DNA from: Natronomonas salsuginis
GTDB taxonomy: Archaea > Halobacteriota > Halobacteria > Halobacteriales > Haloarculaceae
Direction: 5' to 3'
DNA: 64,000 nucleotides
Assembly: GCF_005239135.1 (NCBI RefSeq)
Contig: NZ_QKNX01000005.1
Span: 1 to 64,000 of the forward strand
Shown: piece by piece, positions 36,965 to 46,138 of the stretch
How positions within the stretch are numbered: position 1 is the stretch's first letter
Layout: each line of letters begins with the position of its first letter
Translations under genes and position numbers: made by a program
Notes under the pieces: model-generated
The model's input: only the letters and a program-made list of their open reading frames with translations
Database searches by the model: none
What the model was told of the DNA's origin: nothing

Positions 36965-38461
36965 CTAGCGTTTAAATACTGCTGTGTCGCGGAATATAGT
37001 ATAAAATATTGGTGCAGACAGAATAAGAATGATAAGCAAACTTAATGACGTAGTAATATATCCTGTGAAAAATATATCAATAGAACCATCTGATATCTGC
37101 ATACTACGGTATAAATTAGTTTCGGCTATAGGCCCCAAAATTATACCAAGTATAAATGCAACAATTGAATAATCGTGTTGTGCCATATAATAACCAATAA
37201 AACCGAAAGCAAGTACTACCAATACATCGAACCAAGATGCTCCTATTGCATAAGCACCGATAAAAGATAGTGAACAAATTATTGGAATTATGAGATGAGT
37301 ATCAATAGTTGTGACCCTGAAAAGCTGAGTTACAAATAAACTACCAATAAATACGATCATTAAACTTGCAATAATAATACTTGAGAGCAGGGAAAATGTT
37401 ATATCAGCGGACTTTCCGAACATTTCGGGGCCGGGAATTAAACCATGCATGATCAACCCACCTAATAGAATAGCTGTTGAACCGCTTCCAGGAATCCCAA
37501 ACGTCAATGTAGGTATTAATGCACCTGAAATATTTCCGCTGTTCGCCGCCTCAGATGCTATAACACCTCGTGGTTCTCCTTCTCCATAATCATGTTTCGA
37601 ACCATTGGACCGTTTTTCTTCGGCGTATGCAGCAATATTGGCAACGGATGAGCCTGCTCCAGGTATAGCTCCAACCAACTTCCCAATAAGTACAGATTTG
37701 AGGAAAGTAACTGGTGAGTGATATATTCGTTTGATACCACTTAACCGAGCACCTTCAACTTCAATCCCTTTCTTTGCGATTCCTCCGCTTTCTTGAGACA
37801 ATTTTAGCATTTCTCCTATAGCAAATATCCCGATTAAGGCAGGTATGAAATAAATTCCATCATATAAAATCAAGGTCCCAAATGTATATCTTGTCTCTGG
37901 GACCGTTGGAGCCATCCCGACTGTCGCGATCAACAAACCAAACGAACCAGCAACCACACCCTTTATAAATGAACCATCAACAACAACTGCGATCATTAAA
38001 AGGCCTAAAACTGCGACTAAGAAATAATCTGGCGAACCAAACGCCAAGACCATTTGTAATAAATAATTTGTAATTAGAATAAAAATACTAGCTGAAATAA
38101 TACCACCAATACCTGAAGCAACCGCAGATGTAGATAATGCCTCTAACGATTGGCCATTTCGAGCCATAGGATATCCGTCAAATGTAGTAGCAACTGCGCC
38201 AGGGGTACCGGGGATATTTAATAATATTGCAGGAATACAGCCCCCATACATTCCTCCGACATACATACTAACAAGTAATATTAATGCGGCGTGAGGTTCT
38301 AGAACCCCGGTAAATGGTATCGCTATAGCCATACCAATACCAGCCCCTAAACCAGGCAGTGCCCCTAAAATAATACCGATAGATACGCCAATTAATATCA
38401 TCAGAATTACAATTGGGTCGTACAGCAGATAGATCCCTTCGATTAAATTTTGTGGCATCAT
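36965..38461 (-). CDS. tctA: Tripartite tricarboxylate transporter large permease TctA
   Basis: 498 aa from ATG 38461. That ATG forms an ATGA overlap with the tctB stop, so it is preferred to the frame's first ATG at 38476. It has about twelve membrane segments. The two family motifs are visible: GIILGALPGLGAGIGMAIAI near residue 30 with PFTG, and FGIPGSGSTAILLGGLIMHG around residue 325. With TctB and the periplasmic-type binding protein TctC it imports carboxylates such as citrate or related di-/tricarboxylates using an ion gradient. The gene is strikingly AT-rich (Ile codon ATA, many TTA) compared with the first 26 kb, suggesting acquisition from a lower-GC halophile. It is the last gene of tctC-tctB-tctA. 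Confidence 0.93.
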   Translation of the reverse strand: MMPQNLIEGIYLLYDPIVILMILIGVSIGIILGALPGLGAGIGMAIAIPFTGVLEPHAALILLVSMYVGGMYGGCIPAILLNIPGTPGAVATTFDGYPMARNGQSLEALSTSAVASGIGGIISASIFILITNYLLQMVLAFGSPDYFLVAVLGLLMIAVVVDGSFIKGVVAGSFGLLIATVGMAPTVPETRYTFGTLILYDGIYFIPALIGIFAIGEMLKLSQESGGIAKKGIEVEGARLSGIKRIYHSPVTFLKSVLIGKLVGAIPGAGSSVANIAAYAEEKRSNGSKHDYGEGEPRGVIASEAANSGNISGALIPTLTFGIPGSGSTAILLGGLIMHGLIPGPEMFGKSADITFSLLSSIIIASLMIVFIGSLFVTQLFRVTTIDTHLIIPIICSLSFIGAYAIGASWFDVLVVLAFGFIGYYMAQHDYSIVAFILGIILGPIAETNLYRSMQISDGSIDIFFTGYITTSLSLLIILILSAPIFYTIFRDTAVFKR

Positions 38462-38979
38462 ATCAGCACACCCCAAGCTAATCCGGTGGATAAATCAACA
38501 CCTAGAATTAGGTTAAAAACATAAGAAACTATGAAAATCAACCCGGCTTCACCCACCACTATTGGGAGATCATAATCATGCCATAGCAAATATATGGCGA
38601 CATATAGAGGTGAGGACCAGAGAAATCCAATTAGAAAAATCCCAACTAAAAACAGTATTAGCGTCAGCGTCATGAATTGGAAATTATTCATCATCCGTTC
38701 TCCATGAGGGGCATTTTTGCTTTTTTCTGAGTCATCCGAATATTGATCGCCAGAGAATAATTTATCGACCAAGTCAACATTAATATTCGCGCTAATTATG
38801 AAGTATTTGACTAATACAATAAACGCCCCTACTGATAATACTCCTGAAATCACTTGAGGCCAAATTCTTGATAGGCCAGTAAAAGAGCCTGCACCGACGA
38901 ACATCAGTATGCCCAATACTAACCCCAAGAATGGTACTAAGAACTCTGAATCTTTATAATATTTTTTTAACTCAGTCAT
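38458..38979 (-). CDS. tctB: Tripartite tricarboxylate transporter small permease TctB
   Basis: 173 aa with four hydrophobic segments: FLVPFLGLVLGILMFVGAGS, GVLSVGAFIVLVKYFI, TLTLILFLVGIFLIGFLW and VVGEAGLIFIVSYVFNLILG. This is the usual topology and size of TctB. A charged loop with DKLFSGDQYSDDSEKSKN lies between helices 2 and 3. Sequence conservation is low, as usual for TctB, so the call rests on topology and position between tctC and tctA. The stop overlaps the tctA start (ATGA). Confidence 0.85.
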   Translation of the reverse strand: MTELKKYYKDSEFLVPFLGLVLGILMFVGAGSFTGLSRIWPQVISGVLSVGAFIVLVKYFIISANINVDLVDKLFSGDQYSDDSEKSKNAPHGERMMNNFQFMTLTLILFLVGIFLIGFLWSSPLYVAIYLLWHDYDLPIVVGEAGLIFIVSYVFNLILGVDLSTGLAWGVLI

Positions 38980-39010
38980 AGCTGCCTATTATAAATAATC
39001 CATTCGATAA

Positions 39011-40000
39011 TTATTTTAAGTCATCTACGTCAACAATTTCATTGACCGATTCATGGATATCCATCCACATGTCCGTCACTTCATCACCAGATAAAAACTC
39101 GATCCAACCACCAGCGTTATCCATCCAATCTATGAGTTCATCATCATCTATTGCATTTTCCATTGCATTTTCAAGAATAGATATCCGTTCCTCAGGGACT
39201 CCGCTTGGTAATAATGCTACTCCTACAACTCTACCAACATTATCTATATTTTCGTAACCTTCTTCTGTGACCGTAGGTACCTCGGTTAATAGTGTGCCAC
39301 CCTCTGAATAAGTATGAGCAACTGGATCTACCAAACCCTCTTCAACCGAAGCCGCTGCACCAGGCTCACTTGTGAGAGCAGCATCAATTTCACCAGAGGC
39401 TACTGCTTGAACGGCAGGTGCCCCACCATCATATCCTACAAATTGCTCAAAATCCAAACCATGCGCATCCCTCATAAATAGGGGTATAAGATGAGTCACA
39501 TCCAAATCCGCCCCACCAATGGTACTGAATTCACCTGTTTTATACCTGTCAACCAGATCTGAATAGCCTTCAACGTCATCTTCAGGGTTCGTGACGATAA
39601 CTACTGATGTTCCACTATAACCCGCAAGACCCTCAACGTCTGTAATATCAAATGGTGGATCTTCTACCTTGAAAGCAAGAGCAGGGCCAGGGATATTTGA
39701 GTAAGCAAATTTGTAACCATCTGAATCACTAGTGGCTAACTGCCCTAAACCGTTCAACGAAGCGGCTCCCGGGATATTTTCTGCTTCGATTGTGACTCCT
39801 AATTCGTCAGCATAATATTCATTAACCTTTCTTCCGAGTACATCCACACCGCCTCCTGGTTCATACGGAATAATTGACTGTATGGTGGAAGTCGGGAATT
39901 CTTCCCCCTCACTGCCAGTATCACCTGTAACACAACCGGATAAGCCAAACACAGTTGCTCCAACTAATGCACTTTTCTTAATGGCATTTCTGCGTCTCAT
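39011..40000 (-). CDS. tctC: Tripartite tricarboxylate transporter substrate-binding lipoprotein TctC
   Basis: 329 aa from ATG 40000 (MRRRNAIKKSALVGATVFGL). The frame opens five codons earlier. The N-terminus has twin arginines and a lipobox ending LSGC, the usual Tat-exported, membrane-anchored form of haloarchaeal binding proteins. The mature part shows the TctC/Bug fold: SIIPYEPGGGVDVLGRKVNE (substrate loop), VTIEAENIPGAASLNGLGQL, then DVEGLAGYSGTSVVIV and VVGVALLPSGVPEERISILE. It captures an extracellular carboxylate and passes it to TctAB. Bug-type proteins are abundant in beta-proteobacteria, and a haloarchaeal set inside a CoA-catabolic island points to a dedicated substrate. Confidence 0.92.
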   Translation of the reverse strand: MRRRNAIKKSALVGATVFGLSGCVTGDTGSEGEEFPTSTIQSIIPYEPGGGVDVLGRKVNEYYADELGVTIEAENIPGAASLNGLGQLATSDSDGYKFAYSNIPGPALAFKVEDPPFDITDVEGLAGYSGTSVVIVTNPEDDVEGYSDLVDRYKTGEFSTIGGADLDVTHLIPLFMRDAHGLDFEQFVGYDGGAPAVQAVASGEIDAALTSEPGAAASVEEGLVDPVAHTYSEGGTLLTEVPTVTEEGYENIDNVGRVVGVALLPSGVPEERISILENAMENAIDDDELIDWMDNAGGWIEFLSGDEVTDMWMDIHESVNEIVDVDDLK

Positions 40001-40069
40001 CACATGTAATATCATACCACGAGGTCTAATTAAATGTTTCCATTATTTAAGGGTGCTATAGGACTCTTG

Positions 40070-40996
40070 TCACACCGTGATAATCGTGCTTCTCGGATTG
40101 CCTCCTCGTTCGTAGTTGGTGAACGCAATAACAAGACGCAGACACAACGAGTACATGAACACTTGTGCTTATCCATGGACGCGGCCTCGGGCGCTGACAT
40201 GCCCGAGGCCGCAGTGCTTGAGTGCATCGTTAGTTCGTTCGACGCCTGTCCGGCGGTTGTACATCTCATCTAACGTCAATTGCTTCAGCTTCACGTCCTT
40301 GCTGTGCTCGTTGATACGGTCTTCGACCCTGTACTCAATGTACAGTCGATTGTCGGTGCTTCGTGCGTTGTACGGGGCGAGTGGCACGACTAATGTCAAA
40401 CACTTGCTGTCGCAGAATTCGCGATCAAGGTAGGCGGCATTGACCTCGACGTCAAGGCCGTCGAGGAGACCAAGAAATTCAGCGAGGACGCTGCTGGCAG
40501 TGTTGCCGTCTTCGAGACGGCGGACCGACTGGGTGTAACGTCTGTCCTTCACACGCGCGTAGGGTGTCGCGTAGGCGTGGAACGCGATGGTTCCACGCTT
40601 CACTTGGAAGTAATAGAGGCAGCCGGTGTCGTCTTCGTCACCGCAGTAGGGCCGCAGGTGGAGGTCTGCGACGATCTCCACCTGCTCGGATAGCAGTTCG
40701 ACGACATCCCGCCGAAGAAGCGTGTTAGCGACTCGTTCGAGCCGTTCCGGCTCGAACTTCGTCCGTAGATGGTAGAGGATCGCGATCGCCGGTGGCGAGT
40801 CCTCGCTAGAGTTGCATAGCGTCGAGATCGAGGCCCCGTCGGCGGTCGCGCCGATGAGGACCTCGTAAATGCCCTCTACGGCGATTTCAGCGTTGTTGGC
40901 AAGACTGAGAGAAACTTCATCGTCAAGCCGGTTGACGAGGAAGTTAAGCAGCTGGTCTTCATGGATTTCACTGTCTGCTTGCTGGTTGGAGTGCAC
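40070..40996 (-). pseudogene. Chimeric transposase: ISH3-type N-terminus joined to another family's C-terminus
   Basis: The first ~190 residues (LLNFLVNRLDDEVSLSLANN, ADGASISTLCNSSEDSPPAI, VADLHLRPYCGDEDDTGCLY) are ISH3/IS4-like. After CDSKCLTL the frame switches to VVPLAPYNARSTDNRLYIEY and YNRRTGVERTNDALKHCGLG. That is the C-terminal half of the transposase whose N-terminus is decayed at 11.76-12.12 kb. A TAA follows HVSARGRVHG, but homology continues to CLRLVIAFTNYERGGNPRST and a stop at 40070. It is a recombined and interrupted gene, not a functional transposase. Confidence 0.7.
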
Positions 40997-41351
40997 ACTT
41001 TCAGCAAGCAGAGGTCTAACTAACCGGCTTTGTGAGGGTATAGCTTCACTCGCCGTCGATATCGTGGGGGGCCTGTACCAACAGGTCGGCTAAGAGCCAC
41101 AGATCATGTAGCGTCACTCATTACATAATTCGTCACGAACATCACTATCGTATCTTCTATGCGAGTTGATGAAATCCTAACCAGCATCAGGAAGATTGGT
41201 TACTGTCTCACCATCGACAATTTCGTTCATTTCGTGGGTCTGAGTCGCTACGTTGTTAACGGAATCAAAGGATGGGTCGAACGATTTCTTGTTAGGGAGA
41301 TGGTGGTACCGAATGAAAAGATTCAATTGGTTGTGCGTGAACTTCTGATTC
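40997..41351. other. Non-coding stretch ahead of the luciferase-family gene
   Basis: About 350 bp between the transposase remnant and the F420-type oxidoreductase. A frame from ATG 41159 (MRVDEILTSIRKIGYCLTID...) is open but unrecognised and overlaps the next start, so I do not accept it. No clear TATA box sits at 25-30 nt from ATG 41352. Confidence 0.4.
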
Positions 41352-42335
41352 ATGCTGGCAAGTGGCATAACGCTCGGCGTTCCCGGCCAAGAGGAGTTAT
41401 TCGAATATACTGCCCTCGCAGAAGAACAAGGCCTTGAGTCGATTTGGGTTGGCGAGTCATGGGGTCGGGCGTCGGTGCCTGTTCTCACAAAACTTCTAGA
41501 GCGGACCGAAACAATCGATGTCTGCTCGGGTATTTTCAACATCTACGCGAGGACCCCAGGGCTAGTCGCGATGACAGCTAATACCCTAGCTGATTCTGGG
41601 GACGGTCGATTTCGAATCGGGCTAGGTACCAGTGGACCGGCTGTGATTGAAAACTTCCATGGTGTCGAGTTTGACCGCCCCCTGCGGCGTACCCGCGAAT
41701 ATATTGAGATTATTCAGGGGTTGCTCGCGGGTGACCGAATCGATTACGACGGCGAGATTTTCGAGCTATCAGGCTTCGCGCTCGATATGAACGAGTATTA
41801 TGAGTGTCCGATCTACGTCGCAGCCATGGGCGAGACCAACCGCCAACTCGTGGGAGAGTTTGCCGACGGCTGGATGCCACTACTTGTGCCGAATACAGGT
41901 TTGGATGACGCCCTAGGTGCTGTCAAAAGAGGCGCCGATAAAGGAGACCGGTCACTCGACGATATTGATGTCACACCTTGGATCCCGACTTGCATCTCCG
42001 AAGATGATCCTGCTGCCGCTCGTGAACACGCCCGCTCGCTAATCGCGTTCTACGTCGGTACGATGGGCGACTTTTACGCCAATGCTGCGGCATCCTTTGG
42101 TTTTGGTGAAGAAGCTGACGAGATTCGCGCCGGGTGGGAGAAGGATGGTCAGACCGGCGCAGAAGCAGGGGTAACAGACGATATGTTGGCTTCGTTTGGC
42201 GCCTGCGGGACTCCCGCGGAAGCTGCCGAGAGCTTTGAGCAGTTCCAAGAGGCCGGTGCAGACTCGCCTGTAGCATACATTCCCTCTCGATGGGCCGACA
42301 GCGACATTATTCGGGAGACAATTACAAACCTATAA
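41352..42335 (+). CDS. F420-dependent luciferase-family (LLM) oxidoreductase
   Basis: 327 aa. TIM-barrel of the luciferase-like monooxygenase superfamily, in the branch close to 5,10-methylene-tetrahydromethanopterin reductase, which binds F420 rather than FMN. Motifs: ALAEEQGLESIWVGESWGRA (strand 1-2), SGIFNIYARTPGLVAMTANT, ADSGDGRFRIGLGTSGPAVI (the ...GRFxLGLGxSG signature) and FDRPLRRTREYIEIIQGLLA. The C-terminal FGACGTPAEAAESFEQFQEA is typical. It could act as a reductase or dehydrogenase on an island intermediate. cofH and the NADPH:F420 reductase elsewhere in the window show F420 is available. It is one of the few plus-strand genes in the island. Confidence 0.88.
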   Translation: MLASGITLGVPGQEELFEYTALAEEQGLESIWVGESWGRASVPVLTKLLERTETIDVCSGIFNIYARTPGLVAMTANTLADSGDGRFRIGLGTSGPAVIENFHGVEFDRPLRRTREYIEIIQGLLAGDRIDYDGEIFELSGFALDMNEYYECPIYVAAMGETNRQLVGEFADGWMPLLVPNTGLDDALGAVKRGADKGDRSLDDIDVTPWIPTCISEDDPAAAREHARSLIAFYVGTMGDFYANAAASFGFGEEADEIRAGWEKDGQTGAEAGVTDDMLASFGACGTPAEAAESFEQFQEAGADSPVAYIPSRWADSDIIRETITNL

Positions 42336-42539
42336 ACTCACATCTCCAAACTACTCCTCTTCGGTCAAAACCGGCCTCTGAGACTATGTAGGATAACCAG
42401 TAAAATTTCCCCATCGTGTTCCTTACTTAATTATGCAAGATCCGGGGGCCGTCCCAGGTACGGATTTTATGAACAGACAGTATCTAACGACATATTCTAC
42501 ATAGCATAACTCTACTCAGTCTAGCAGTTCCCTATTCGA

Positions 42540-42840
42540 AGAATTCTAGGTCGACGTAACGGGTTCGTTCGACGTGGAGCTTTTGCATCGTGACCGGACA
42601 CGCACGCCAGCCGGTCTACCAATGTGGCATGCGCTGCTCATGCCGGGGCAACATCATTCGCAGAGCGTTGGACTCGCTGTGAGTGGTCGGCGTCGGACGA
42701 TGCCGAATCATCTTCAACACCGGCACCAAGCATCAGTACCTCACAAAGGGTCTTCGGCCAACTACTTCTGACGAGTGAGTTCGCTGCCGAAACAGTAGCT
42801 GGACCGGCGGTTGAGACTCATTCCAAGTCAGTGATGTGAT
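42540..42840 (+). pseudogene. IS6-like transposase N-terminal scrap
   Basis: A plus-strand frame contains MACAAHAGATSFAER, matching the N-terminal CAAHVGAASLAECRD stretch of the remnant at 31.6-32.0 kb. Similarity ends after about 25 residues. The remainder (SASDDAESSSTPAPS...) is low-complexity nonsense. A degraded second copy of the same element type. Confidence 0.45.
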
Positions 42841-42918
42841 GAAGCTGTCGGAGTCAGCGGCGGAAAGCCGACGACACGACAGCGTTACCACTGCTTGAAG
42901 ACCCGTCCCGGTCGGTGA

Positions 42919-42985
42919 TTACCGCTCGAACCGGTCGTCAGGTGGGCAGTTTGCTGGGATCGACCGCCTCAACGGAGGTAGCGAC
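42919..42985 (-). pseudogene. C-terminal tip of an ISH3-type transposase
   Basis: The minus strand ends SLPPLRRSIPANCPPDDRFE-R-stop, which matches the C-terminal end of ISH3-family transposases (…PANRPPDDRFHR). It is fused in frame to the enoyl-CoA hydratase remnant upstream, so an ISH3 insertion or deletion probably removed the hydratase 3' end. Confidence 0.55.
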
Positions 42986-43009
42986 CTCGACACCCGAGCC
43001 AGCGATGAA

Positions 43010-43463
43010 GTTTGGTATTCGACTTCATTTCGCGTGATACTAGGGTTACTCACCAATAGATTAGGGCTCGTTACCTCTAAAAACGCTCCAATGCCTTCTT
43101 CTTTGTTCGCAGTGGTAAACATTTGTGCGAACAGTTCAGATTCGTGTTTGAGACCTTCCCCAAGGCCCATGCGCAATCCGGCGTTAATCGCCTTCTTAGC
43201 TAATTCAAATTCGAGCGGACTCTTATCGGCCATTGAGGCCGCAAGATCGTACAGCCCGCCGTCACGTTCATTCGTCTCCAAAACCCCGTCGACGATCGTA
43301 TAGCTTTTCCTTTTTCAACGTCGGTGATTTCTCCACTAAGGAGGAGTCGCATCGCTTTGCCCTCGCCAACGAGTCGAGCGAAACGCTGGGGTGCACCACC
43401 GCCGGGGACCATCCTCAAACTGGTCTCGGGTGGGCCAGTTTTGAATTGGCCTCCGCAATACAA
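43010..43463 (-). pseudogene. Enoyl-CoA hydratase remnant
   Basis: Two overlapping minus-strand frames give the C-terminal half of a crotonase: FKTGPPETSLRMVPGGGAPQ (normally PEVxLGxxPGGGGTQ, so the second catalytic Glu region survives), RFARLVGEGKAMRLLLSGEI and, after a shift in an A-rich run near 43310, LYDLAASMADKSPLEFELAK, then AGLRMGLGEGLKHESELFAQ. The N-terminal half with the first Glu is missing, and the 3' end is replaced by ISH3 sequence. The gene would have supplied the hydration step of the island's pathway. The MaoC-type protein at 54.2 kb could replace it. Confidence 0.75.
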
Positions 43464-43652
43464 ATGTCACAGGCCGATACTATGCGAATCGGTTGATTCC
43501 ACAAGATCTAAAACGGCATTCAAGCCAGCGCTGGCTTGACTGCCCACACTGCCTACTACCGAAGCTATCAAACAGCACTCAAACAGGAGGGATTAAGCCA
43601 GTAGTGTCTCAAATACACCTTCCGCTTGAACTAGCATTACAATCAGGAGATT

Positions 43653-44810
43653 TCAAATAACGTTATCTTCTTTGAAGCGTTCGATCTCATCGTCATCAAA
43701 ACCCAATTGTTTGAGGACTTCTTTATTATCGCTACCTGGTGGTTTGGGCTTCTTTCGGACCGGAAGCGTATCGTTATTTATAAGAAGTGGATTCCGAATC
43801 ATTTGTAGACCATCTGACTCAACAAGTAATTCGGCAAGGTAATCATCATCCCACATTTCTAATGTGTCATAAACCGGTGCGACAGCTATGTCGTGTTCTC
43901 TCAAGAGTTCCAGCCAATATTCCGACGGTTTCTTTTCGAAAACAGAATCAAGAATATCGTATAAGGCCTCTTCGTTCTCCAACCGTTTATCATTCGATTC
44001 AAATCTTGGGTCATCTTTTAAGTCCTTTCTCCCAATAGCGTCGCAGAATCTGACCCATTGATATCTGGATCCCACCATGAGCATGATCTCGGAATCCTCT
44101 GTCTCAAACAGATCTATTGGTGCCCCTGCTGGATGGCGGTTGCCTTTTCGAGGATACGGTTCACCCGTAACAAAAGTTTCAGCAGCTCTCGGGGCTAGCC
44201 AAGAGACAAAAGCGTCTAACATCGGAATTTCAATGTAATGACCACTTTTGCCGTTCACATCCCTGTCATACAGAGCAAAAAGGATAGACTGGGCAGTATA
44301 CATGCTCGCTGCGAGGTCGCCTATCGGTACTGCTTCCCGAAGCGGTTGGCCATCCGGTTCGCCGGTAACACTCATTGCACCACCCATCGCTTGAATTACT
44401 GGGCCGTAAGCGGGCAAGTCCTCGTACTTACTGCCTTCTCGGAAGCCATGAACAGAACAATAAATTATATCATCGTTAATCTCACTGACATCCTCATACG
44501 AAAGTCCCACTTCATCTAGTGTCCCAGGTTTTAAGTTCTCGACAAGAACGTCAGCATCCTTGAGCAGTTCCTTTATGATTGAAACGCCTCGATCGGTTTT
44601 TATATTTGCCGTAACGCAACATTTATTCCGATTTACAGTCACGTAATGCGATCCCAAACCCTCCATTCTCGGCCCTGTTTCCCGGATAAGTTCTCCCTCA
44701 CCAGGTCGCTCGATTTTTGTTACGCCCGCCCCCATATCACCTAACATTGTCCCAGCAAAAGGAACGGTGATCATTTGTCCAATTTCGACAATCTCTATAT
44801 CGTCAAGCAT
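43653..44810 (-). CDS. CaiB/BaiF family (class III) CoA-transferase
   Basis: 385 aa from ATG 44810 (MLDDIEIVEIGQMITVPFAG). The longer frame to 44942 runs into transposase debris. Class III enzymes transfer CoA between carboxylates such as succinate, malate, itaconate or aromatic acids. Seen: MLGDMGAGVTKIERPGEGEL, VTVNRNKCCVTANIKTDRGV, DVLVENLKPGTLDEVGLSYE, QAMGGAMSVTGEPDGQPLRE with the catalytic Asp in AVPIGDLAASMY, and KSGHYIEIPMLDAFVSWLAP. A TATA-like TTTTATTT lies about 26 nt upstream. It is a single gene, not adjacent to the tandem pair at 49.9-52.1 kb. It could be homodimeric. Confidence 0.9.
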   Translation of the reverse strand: MLDDIEIVEIGQMITVPFAGTMLGDMGAGVTKIERPGEGELIRETGPRMEGLGSHYVTVNRNKCCVTANIKTDRGVSIIKELLKDADVLVENLKPGTLDEVGLSYEDVSEINDDIIYCSVHGFREGSKYEDLPAYGPVIQAMGGAMSVTGEPDGQPLREAVPIGDLAASMYTAQSILFALYDRDVNGKSGHYIEIPMLDAFVSWLAPRAAETFVTGEPYPRKGNRHPAGAPIDLFETEDSEIMLMVGSRYQWVRFCDAIGRKDLKDDPRFESNDKRLENEEALYDILDSVFEKKPSEYWLELLREHDIAVAPVYDTLEMWDDDYLAELLVESDGLQMIRNPLLINNDTLPVRKKPKPPGSDNKEVLKQLGFDDDEIERFKEDNVI

Positions 44811-44876
44811 TACGCGAAAGTCGGGAGAGTAGGAAATAAAACTTTGGTCTCTGGTGAATAGCCAGATAGTGCCGGG

Positions 44877-45130
44877 TTGATCCGTCACAACTAGAGCGTT
44901 GAAGCGGGAAGCGGCGGATGCTTCACGTCCGAAATTTCCCACTTCACGGGGCAGGTCGTATTGGCTTCAGGTGCTGTTGGGGGCCGAGGTCCGTCGGATA
45001 CTCGATCAGCTGGAATTTCACTACACGCCAATTCATGGCAGCTGGCTCAACATGACTGAGATCGAAATCAACCTCTACACTCGCAGTGTCTTGCGCGACG
45101 TATTCCCAATGCAGCGACTCCCCGGTCGGA
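44877..45130 (+). pseudogene. Joined remnants of IS5- and IS630-type transposases
   Basis: The first part (44877-44960) matches the start of the IS5-type remnant at 10.57-10.66 kb, including TSEISHFTGQVVLASG. From about 44970 the frame continues as VRRILDQLEFHYTPIHGSWL and NMTEIEINLYTRSV, the third catalytic region of IS630-type transposases (family pattern HYTPxHGSWLNxAEIE). Two unrelated elements are thus fused within 250 bp. Neither can be active. Confidence 0.65.
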
Positions 45131-45268
45131 GGTCACTGTATGGTTTGCAGATCCCAATAAGAAGAATTCTCAGATTAATGGGCAGTTCGCCACGGGTAAT
45201 GCTCGCATCAATTTATATCACCTCTGTCCCTCGATTGATCGTTGATGGAACAGTAAAAGGATGACAGA

Positions 45269-46072
45269 TTACTCGTGCTCGGCCTTGCCTGGAACCTCCG
45301 GAGGAGCACATTGTAATCCGCCGTCAACGCTAAGGATTTCTCCCGTAGTATACCCATTTGTCGGCGATAACAGATACACAACTGATTCAGCAACATCACT
45401 CGGTTCACCAATTTCGCCGATTGGAACCAAGCTTCGCCGCTTATTAAGCAGATCATCATCCGTATATAGATTGTCCGTTGCCGGCGTCCAGATCATTCCG
45501 GGACAAACTGCATTAACCCGGATGCCGAATTCTGCCCATTCAATCGCCATCTGTTGTGTAAGTTTGATAATAGACGCTTTACTTGGGGTGTATGCCCCAG
45601 CACCAGGTTGAGGTACCAATCCTGCTACAGATGAAAGATTAACTATCGAACCTTCCTCATCATTTTCTGCCAACGATTTAGCGACAGTCCGTGATACGAG
45701 GAAAGTCGATGTTGTATTTACAGCCATAACTTTGTCCCACTCGTCTACGGACAATTCGGTAAGGGGAGAAGCAGAATTCGCGCCGGCATTGTTGACAACA
45801 AGCTGGGGAGTCCCCAATTCCTCCTCCACCTTAGATATCATTTGCTCAACTTCAGCTTCTTGGCTTACGTCACCAAGAAGTTTAATGGCCTCGCTGCCTT
45901 CTTCCTGAACCAATTGGACTGTCTCTTCAGCCCTCTCCTCGTATATGTCATTTACTGCTACATCCGCACCTAGTTCTGCAAGAGTTGTTGCTATTTCTTG
46001 TCCAATACCCTGGCCTGCACCCGTAACGAATGCCGTCTTTCCATCGAAGAGACCGCTCTTGTACATGCTCAT
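45269..46072 (-). CDS. Short-chain dehydrogenase/reductase (SDR)
   Basis: 267 aa from ATG 46072. The frame extends to 46138, but a TATA box at 46092-46102 lies inside that extension and 25 nt from 46072, so the shorter start is chosen. Classical SDR: TGAGQGIGQEIATTLAELGA, acidic VAVNDIYEE after beta-2 (NAD preference), NNAGANSASPL, Ser in VNLSSVAGLVPQPGAG, AYTPSKASIIKLT (Tyr-Lys), VNAVCPGMIWTPATD and GEILSVDGGLQCAPPE. Similar to FabG-like dehydrogenases. Likely oxidises a hydroxyacyl-CoA or sugar-acid intermediate of the island's pathway. Lies just downstream of transposase debris, 460 bp from the CaiB gene. Confidence 0.88.
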   Translation of the reverse strand: MSMYKSGLFDGKTAFVTGAGQGIGQEIATTLAELGADVAVNDIYEERAEETVQLVQEEGSEAIKLLGDVSQEAEVEQMISKVEEELGTPQLVVNNAGANSASPLTELSVDEWDKVMAVNTTSTFLVSRTVAKSLAENDEEGSIVNLSSVAGLVPQPGAGAYTPSKASIIKLTQQMAIEWAEFGIRVNAVCPGMIWTPATDNLYTDDDLLNKRRSLVPIGEIGEPSDVAESVVYLLSPTNGYTTGEILSVDGGLQCAPPEVPGKAEHE

Positions 46073-46091
46073 AGAGTGCTTGCCCATCCAT

Positions 46092-46102
46092 GATATATTA
46101 AT
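46092..46102 (-). promoter_or_regulatory. TATA box deciding the SDR start
   Basis: TTAATATATC on the minus strand, 25 nt ahead of ATG 46072. It indicates a leaderless transcript and excludes the longer frame start at 46138. Confidence 0.5.
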
Positions 46103-46138
46103 GCTTTGATATTCCACCATACGTACAAAGTAATTCAC

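Noticed and set aside
44811-44942. N-terminal extension of the CaiB/BaiF frame
   Set aside because: Antisense to transposase remnant sequence shared with 10.57-10.66 kb; the family start is at 44810.
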